From: Taeniopygia guttata
Taxonomy: Eukaryota; Chordata; Aves; Passeriformes; Estrildidae
Assembly (NCBI RefSeq): GCF_048771995.1
Contig: NC_133030.1
Coordinates: 64,850,001 to 64,914,000, forward strand
DNA: 64,000 bases
Reading direction: 5' to 3'
Shown: piece after piece, positions 57,085 to 64,000 of the stretch
How the letters are laid out: each line of letters opens with the position of its first letter
Position numbering within the stretch: the stretch's first letter is position 1
The notes under the pieces: model-generated
The model's database searches: none
What the model saw: only the letters and a program-made list of their open reading frames with translations
What the model was told of the DNA's origin: nothing
Program-made: the position numbers and the translations under genes

Positions 57085-59438
57085 CCCCAAATCCCCCAAA
57101 AATCCCCCCAAACCTCAGACATCCCCCAAAAATCCCCTAAATTTCAAATTCCCAAACCCCCCCCCCAAACCCCCCCAAAAAACACTAGACCTCAAAAAAA
57201 CCCAAAACCCCAAAATCCTCCAAAAATCCCCAAATCCCAAACCCCCAAATCCCCTACATCCCCAAAAACCCCAAATATTCCCCAAAAATCCCCTCAATTC
57301 CAAAATCCCAAACCCCAAAAATCCCCCAGATCCCAAACCCCCAAAATCCCCTAAAAATCCCCCCTGAAGTCCCCCAAATCCCCAAAACCCCCCAAATATC
57401 CCCCCCAAAAATCCCCCAAACCCCAAAATCCTCCAAAAATCCCCAAATCCCAAACCCCAAAATCCCCTAAATCCCCCCAAACCCCAAAATGCTCCAAAAA
57501 TCCCCCAAAAATCCCCTAAATCCAAAATCCCAAACCCCAAAAATCCCCTAAATCCCAAAATCCTCCAAAAATCCCCCAAAAATCCCCAAAATCCCAAACC
57601 CCCAAATCCCCTACATCCCCAAAAACCCCAAATATTCCCCAAAAATCCCCTCAATTCCAAAATCCCAAACCCCAAAAATCCCCCAGATCCCAAACCCCCA
57701 AAATCCCCTAAAAATCCCCCCTGAAGTCCCCCAAATCCCCAAAACCCCCCAAATATCCCCCCCAAAAATCCCCCAAACCCCAAAATCCTCCAAAAATCCC
57801 CAAATCCCAAACCCCAAAATCCCCTAAATCCCCCCAAACCCCAAAATGCTCCAAAAATCCCCCAAAAATCCCCTAAATCCAAAATCCCAAACCCCAAAAA
57901 TCCCCTAAATCCCAAAATCCTCCAAAAATCCCCCAAAAATCCCCAAAATCCCAAACACCCAAATCCCCTACATCCCCAAAAACCCCAAATATTCCCCAAA
58001 AATCCCCTCAATTCCAAAATCCCAAACCCCAAAAATCCCCCAGATCCCAAACCCCCAAAATCCCCTAAAAATCCCCCCTGAAGTCCCCCAAATCCCCAAA
58101 ACCCCCCAAATATCCCCCCCAAAAATCCCCCAAACCCCAAAATCCTCCAAAAATCCCCAAATCCCAAACCCCAAAATCCCCTAAATCCCCCCAAACCCCA
58201 AATGCTCCAAAAATCCCCCAAAAATCCCCTAAATCCAAAATCCCAAACCCCAAAAATCCCCTAAATCCCAAAATCCTCCAAAAATCCCCCAAAAATCCCC
58301 AAAATCCCAAACCCCCAAATCCCCTACATCCCCAAAAACCCCAAATATTCCCCAAAAATTCCCTCAATTCCAAAATCCCAAACCCCAAAAATCCCCCAGA
58401 TCCCAAACCCCCAAAATCCCCTAAAAATCCCCCCTGAAGTCCCCCAAATCCCCAAAACCCCCCAAATATCCCCCCCAAAAATCCCCCAAACCCCAAAATC
58501 CTCCAAAAATCCCCAAATCCCAAACCCCAAAATCCCCTAAATCCCCCCAAACCCCAAAATGCTCCAAAAATCCCCCAAAAATCCCCTAAATCCAAAATCC
58601 CAAACCCCAAAAATCCCCTAAATCCCAAAATCCTCCAAAAATCCCCCAAAAATCCCCAAAATCCCAAACCCCCAAATCCCCTACATCCCCAAAAACCCCA
58701 AATATTCCCCAAAAATCCCCTCAATTCCAAAATCCCAAACCCCAAAAATCCCCCAGATCCCAAACCCCCAAAATCCCCTAAAAATCCCCCCTGAAGTCCC
58801 CCAAATCCCCAAAACCCCCCAAATATCCCCCCCAAAAATCCCCCAAACCCCAAAATCCTCCAAAAATCCCCAAATCCCAAACCCCAAAATCCCCTAAATC
58901 CCCCCAAACCCCAAAATGCTCCAAAAATCCCCCAAAAATCCCCTAAATCCAAAATCCCAAACCCCAAAAATCCCCTAAATCCCAAAATCCTCCAAAAATC
59001 CCCCAAAAATCCCCAAAATCCCAAACCCCCAAATCCCCTACATCCCCAAAAACCCCAAATATTCCCCAAAAATTCCCTCAATTCCAAAATCCCAAACCCC
59101 AAAAATCCCCCAGATCCCAAACCCCCAAAATCCCCTAAAAATCCCCCCTGAAGTCCCCCAAATCCCCAAAACCCCCCAAATATCCCCCCCAAAAATCCCC
59201 CAAACCCCAAAATCCTCCAAAAATCCCCAAATCCCAAACCCCAAAATCCCCTAAATCCCCCCAAACCCCAAAATGCTCCAAAAATCCCCCAAAAATCCCC
59301 TAAATCCAAAATCCCAAACCCCTAAAATCCCCTAAATCCCAAAATCCTCCAAAAATCCCCCAAAAATCCCCAAAATCCCAAACACCCAAATCCCCTAAAT
59401 CCCAAAAAAACCCAAATATTCCCCAAAAATCCCCTAAA
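57085..59438. repeat. Nested 357-bp minisatellite, unit 4 (six copies)
   Basis: Marker word CCCTACATCCCC at about 57,252, 57,609, 57,966, 58,322, 58,679 and 59,036. The variant CAAAAATTCCCTCAATTCC occurs in the copies at 58,353 and 59,067 and also once in unit 3 (51,228), which indicates block duplication inside the minisatellite. Confidence 0.93.
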
Positions 59439-59514
59439 TTGGGGATTTGGGAATTTTGGGATTTGGGAATTCCCACCCCTCCCCCCTCCCTCATTCCCGT
59501 TTTTTTTTTTTCAG

Positions 59515-60246
59515 CTCCCGCTGGGAATTCCGGACCCCCCCGCCCAAACGGCTCCGAGCAGCTCCAGAAAACACCCAAAAAAATTCCCAAAATTCCCAGG
59601 AAATCGTGGAGAAAGCGGCGCCGGCCCGGAGGCTGCAGATCCCCGCCGGAAATCCGGGAATTCCGACAGGAAATTCAGGAATTCTGGCGGAAAATTCAGG
59701 AATTCCAGAAAGAAATTCGGGAATTCCAGTTGGAAATTCAGGAATTCCAACGGGAAATTCGGGACTCCTGGCTGGAAATGCAGGAATGGCATCAGGAAAT
59801 CCGGGAATTCTGTCAGGAAATCCGGGAATTCCGGGAATCCCGGTGCGTTCCCAACTTTCCGTGGCTCAGTTTTACGGGAGCCGGAATTACCGGGACCCCC
59901 CGGAGCGGAAACGGCTCCGGGAGCTGCTGGGGCACGGAGAGATCCCGGAAAAAACCCGGAATTCCGGGAATTCCGACAGGAAATTCCGGAATCCCGGCGG
60001 GAAATCCGGGGATTCCGCCAGGAAACCGGGAATTCCGCCAGGAAATCTGGGAATTCTGCCAGGAAGGGCAGCTCCAAAGGCAAAGGGAGCAGCGGGAATT
60101 CCCGGAATTCCAGGCTGGGGAATTCCAGGATTGAGAATTCCCAGATTTCCAATGTTGAGAACTCCCGGAATTCCAGGATGGGGAATTCCCGGATTTCCGG
60201 GATTGGGAATTCCTGCAGAATTCCAGGATGAAGAATTCCCTCATTT
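59515..60246 (+). other. Heptad-repeat exon-like segment, unit 4
   Basis: Same segment, with the nine heptads at 59,652-59,840 unchanged, and the same one-base loss (about 60,024) as in unit 3. Confidence 0.45.
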
Positions 60247-60256
60247 GCTTTGATAG

Positions 60257-61369
60257 ACTTTCCTGCCCCTGGCACAGAGGGAGGGGCTATAAACCAAATT
60301 GTCATTACAAATCTGTCTGAAAAGGACCTAAAATTAGATGCCATGAAAATGGCTCTGGGAATCCCCAAAGTCCCAGCTACGGTAAGAATCAGACTTTGTG
60401 CCTCTGTCCTGGAAGAGCACAGCACTGCAATGCATCCTAACACATTTTGCAACCTTCTAACAGATATATTTCATCTCATGCAAGAAGACAGATGAGTAAT
60501 TCCCAGGAGCTTCATGCAAAATTGGCCCTAAAGCAGATCCCAGTAGGCATCAAGGTAAGCAAAGAAATGTAGCCCTTTCCATTTTAGCCAGCTGCAGTTG
60601 ACAACAGATTTCAAATTTAGACTTCAAACATTCTCATGAAGAAATTAACCCTTAGGTTGTTGTGGCTTTACTGTGATCCATGTAAAATAGCACCTTTTCC
60701 TTGTGCATTTTTTTTAACACAACACTTTTTTTTTTTATTTTTTCCTTGCTAGGCTGGATTCTGTATGCTGCAAGGCTGTCATATCAGGATATGCTGCAAA
60801 AGAGTTTGTTGCATCTTCTTCCTGAAAAGTTGGTGGAGTTTCTCTCTATGCAGAGGGTACAACATTTATGGTCAGGACAGGGTTTTCTTGCTTTGTGGTT
60901 TTCTTGCTGCTGCTGCTGCTTTTAAAGGGGTCAACACTCTTAGCTCCAGGAAACTGAAACTAAATGTGAGCAGGGACTGGAGGAAGGAAGCAGGGAGGAT
61001 CCACTACAAGATTCCAAAAACTAAATAAAGCAGGATTCAACTGCCAGTGGCTGAATAGCAGCAATTTATGAGCTGTTCCTCAAAAGCCCCAGACAAGCAC
61101 CAAGTCCTGTGGGAAGCTGGAGATTGACAGAAGACACCTCCAGAAGAGTCTGCTGTTGAAATTTCCTTTAAGCCTTTTTGGTTTTTTTTTTTTTTTTCAG
61201 GTGGATCATCCAGACCTGGCAAATGCATAAGGTCAGCCCTTGGAAGAGCAAAAAGCTCTCGCCAAGAAAACCAAACGAGTGGCTGAAATCTGTCCATTTG
61301 TCTGCCTGTCTTTTTGGCCTTGGATTACTGTGCTTTTCAAAGCTATTCTTTCATAACTTGGATAAAAAG
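60257..61369 (+). pseudogene. Cluster of splice-flanked open segments, unit 4
   Basis: Equivalent segments at 60,257-60,381, 60,464-60,554, 60,753-60,856 and 61,201-61,369. Splice sites, frames and the in-frame TAA are as in the other units. Confidence 0.45.
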
Positions 61370-63132
61370 GTAAATGTTTCATATAGCCCCGCAAGTAGTA
61401 ATCATCCTGTCCATGCAAAAAAAACCTGCTGCCTGAGGGATGGGCCCCAAACCAGAGGTGTTTCTCATTTACCTACAAAGCGTCTGGCTTTAGCATGTGT
61501 AGTCAGTTTTTGTGAACATGTGAGTCCATTGCCTGCTCTAACAGAGTTAGTGACTTACTTTCAGTGGTTGTAGAGAGTTTCACTAAAACAGCACTGTTTG
61601 TAGTCCACTGTGTGACTTAGGAGACACAATAGCCAGACAATTCTGCAAGTGTAATATAACTGTATGTGGCGTTCCCAGAAAATGCTCTGAAGTCTTCTCT
61701 CCGTTGCACCATGGTGATAAAAACCACTGCTGCTTTTCAAGCTCCACGAGGCCATGCTGTGCTGTGCTGAAAGGGATAGAAAAGCCAATTAGCTCTGAAA
61801 AGTGAAGGGCAGGCAGAGAGGGGTGCTCTGGCCTGGAATTCCCTCCCTTTGGCAGCAGCAAAGGTCAGCTGTGCAGCCAAATTTCAGTGACCACATGTGG
61901 ATCCAGCTTGTGCGTGTTGCCAGCTATCTGCACAGGGAGTGGGAGAGGGTGGGGAGGAAGAATTGATTCTGGAAGGGGAAAGCCTGAGTTAAAGGGAAAA
62001 GTGGAGTGAAATGTGACAGCTGGGATTTCCAGAAGATAGTTTGATGGATGCTGGCCATCCAGCTTCCCTAGAACTCTTTATCAGTAACACCCTCTATATC
62101 TCCCTGAGTGACTTTTAGCCTGTCTGGCAGTTTTCAGCATCAGTGTGTGAGCGAAAAGAGGTGGAAGGCAGTTCTCTCTGATTTGGCAGCTCTGGGACTT
62201 TGTGCTGCTGGCTGAGGGTCTGGATTTCTCAGGAACTTCCTGGTTACCTGTGGCTCCCACAGGCTTGTAGGACTGGGCTTAGAGAAACCCTGAGCTGCCC
62301 GATGTCTGCTCTTGCTGCAGCTCTTCTGAATAGTCCTGGGTGTGGATGTGAGCCTGCAGTCCTTGGGAGGCAGAATTCACTCCACAATCCCAAGGGGCTT
62401 GCTCTATCTGTCAGTGCAGGCCAGCTGTGGGAATCCTCCAAGTCCCTTTATCCTGTTCTGTGTGTCAAGGCCCTGTGGCTGACCACGAGTGCCCCGAGCT
62501 GCCATGGACCCTTCTTGCAAGGGCAATTGTTTTCAGAGTCAGCGTAGGTGCTGGCTACCTTTGGAAAAGTGTGAATACCCCGGGGAAATCCATGGGGCAG
62601 ACACCTTGGGCCATACTGTGTGCTGGCACCATCAGCAGGCATGATACAGACAGAGGTGCTTTGCTTTTGGTGTGAAACTTTGGTAATGGTGAGACTTCTT
62701 GGTTAGGTCAGAAGGTTTTAGAGGGAAATGTCCACTCACGTGATCAAAAGAGAAGATCCTGGCATGGTTAAAAATGGGAAACAGTGAGCTTGTAGGTTTA
62801 GGTGATCTGCTTGTGGTCATTCTTCAGACTTTTAATATTCATGCAGAAGTTTGGCAGAAACAGGAAACTTATGTGTAGACCAAAATCAGTTCAGCTTCTA
62901 CAGTAAATGGTATTAACTGGTGTTATGTAGCTTTGACCCTTTGGAGAGATCTAAATCTGGCCTTTCCCAAGTTCTGATGGAGTAAAATAACTGTTTCCCA
63001 GTCTTTTATTTGCAGATGCTCTAAATACTGTTGCTGGGGATCTATATAAAAAATTCAAAGGTAAGTAAAAATAAGTATTAGCAGTATGTGTGAAATATAA
63101 TATAAATAATAATTTGTCTATCTTGCTACCTT

Positions 63133-63183
63133 AATATATATATATATATATATATGATATATATATATATATGATATATATTT
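63133..63183. repeat. (TA)n microsatellite, unit 4
   Basis: Two TGATATATA interruptions as in unit 3, but a shorter first TA run. Confidence 0.9.
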
Positions 63184-63838
63184 CTAAATACGTCACTATA
63201 AAGTAGAAATGCAAATGTGACTATAATGATGAAAACAATATATAAATATTCAAGTATCGTTTAAAGAAGGGGCTTTTTATTTGGTTAGAGGCAGGGTTTT
63301 AATGGAAGAAAAATGAATATACCTTTTATTTTTATATCATTCTAAATATAGAAATATATATTCAATGTATGCAGAGATTTTTCTATTCTATCTCTTCTGA
63401 ATATTTATTTTCATTTCTATTTTATACTTTCATATAACACCATACATCAATCTACATTTTAAACGTAAATTTGAATATAAATGCGAAATATAGAGATAAA
63501 TTTAAACGCAGTTTAAAAGAAAAGGGGTTTTTAAAAGATTTTTACTTGGATAGAGGCAGGGGTTTATTTTAAGCAATATAAACCTTTTAGAAATAGAAAT
63601 CTATCTATAGAAATATGTAAGCAATGTATTAAGCAATGCATAAAAATATAAATTGTAATAAAGGAATAAATGTAAGAAATTATAAAAATACAATTACACA
63701 TCAATATACGTTATAAATCCGAATGTGAATATAAATATGAAAAATATAAAAATAAAAGAGCTTGAAATGCAGTTTAAAAGAGAAGGTTTTTGCTTTTGGT
63801 TCCTGTTGGGTTAGAGGCAGGGGTTTTTCTGCTGGCGT
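63184..63838. repeat. AT-rich module before the unit 5 promoter
   Basis: Cores near 63,258, 63,509 and 63,770. The first is shortened by about 10 bp of its T-rich part, a private change. Confidence 0.8.
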
Positions 63839-64000
63839 TCTTTTCCGCGCGGGATGTTTTGGGGCATTTGCTGCAGGGCAGGTTCCGGAGGGCATCGCGC
63901 CCGTTCTTTTCTGCCGCCGGCCCCGCCCGCGGCCCCGAGGCGAGCGGCGGCCCCCGGCGGTGGCGGGCGGCAGTGCTGCCGCCCTGTGGGCAGAGGGCGG
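63701..64000. repeat. Macrosatellite unit 5, start only
   Basis: The first 300 bp of a further unit, identical in content to the equivalent part of unit 4 up to the window edge inside the promoter. The array therefore continues to the right beyond this window. Confidence 0.95.
63839..64000 (+). promoter_or_regulatory. CpG-island promoter of unit 5, cut by the window edge
   Basis: The first 160 bp of the island are present, ending in the first TGTGGGCAGAGGGCGG block at the last bases of the window. Confidence 0.75.

Larger units (their letters stand above)
55878..63700. repeat. Macrosatellite unit 4 (7,823 bp)
   Basis: Six copies of the 357-bp repeat. It is most similar to unit 3. A small private loss in the AT module near 63,270 removes part of TTTTTTTGCTTTTTATTTGG, and it has private substitutions such as CATCAGCAGGCATGATAC at 62,631. 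Confidence 0.95.

Noticed and set aside
1-64000. tRNA, rRNA or other structured RNA genes
   Set aside because: No cloverleaf A/B boxes, rRNA cores or snRNA signatures were noticed by reading, though a covariance-model scan was not possible.

Overview
The window looks like vertebrate nuclear DNA, most likely from a bird and probably a songbird. The reasons are several CpG-island promoters, short-intron host exons with ordinary GT-AG splice sites, abundant GGAATTCC-type and CCCCAAAATCC-type minisatellites of the kind seen in GC-rich bird DNA, and no sign of bacterial gene organisation. The taxonomic call is inference; no single diagnostic gene was recognised with certainty. Most long open frames here are products of repeats and are not annotated as genes.

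Layout. (1) 1-18,782 is a satellite array built from a 162-bp monomer, a 207-bp variant monomer and a spacer module that occurs 19 times. These are combined into higher-order repeats, including a near-identical 5,566-bp duplication. (2) 18,783-20,080 is unique flanking sequence with a strong CpG island. (3) 20,080-21,760 is T/G-rich then AT-rich sequence. (4) 21,760-24,240 is an old, diverged copy of the AT-rich plus CpG-island promoter module that is tandemly amplified further right. (5) 24,593-26,622 holds four phase-compatible exons of a helical-repeat host gene (possibly URB1-like) carrying one frameshift; some exon-like pieces follow up to about 29.4 kb. (6) 30,540-33,540 is a 3-kb tract almost devoid of C on the + strand. 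(7) From about 33.65 kb to the window end is a macrosatellite: four complete units of 7,083, 6,754, 8,194 and 7,823 bp plus the start of a fifth.

Each macrosatellite unit has the same order: an AT-rich degenerate ~260-bp repeat; a CpG-island promoter with a duplicated YY1/CTCF-like block, an E2F-like site and three NRF1 sites; a G-rich tract; a candidate first exon with a GT donor; an intron-like nested minisatellite of 357-bp repeats (4, 3, 7 and 6 copies in successive units); an exon-like segment encoding nine perfect-length heptads; several short splice-flanked open segments; about 1.6 kb with no recognisable gene; and a 45-bp exon-like piece before the next AT module. The most interesting idea is that the right half is a tandemly amplified promoter-plus-transcription-unit macrosatellite, comparable in design to DXZ4/D4Z4-type arrays. 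Unit length differs mainly through the nested minisatellite, and the neighbouring single diverged copy may be its founder or a relic.
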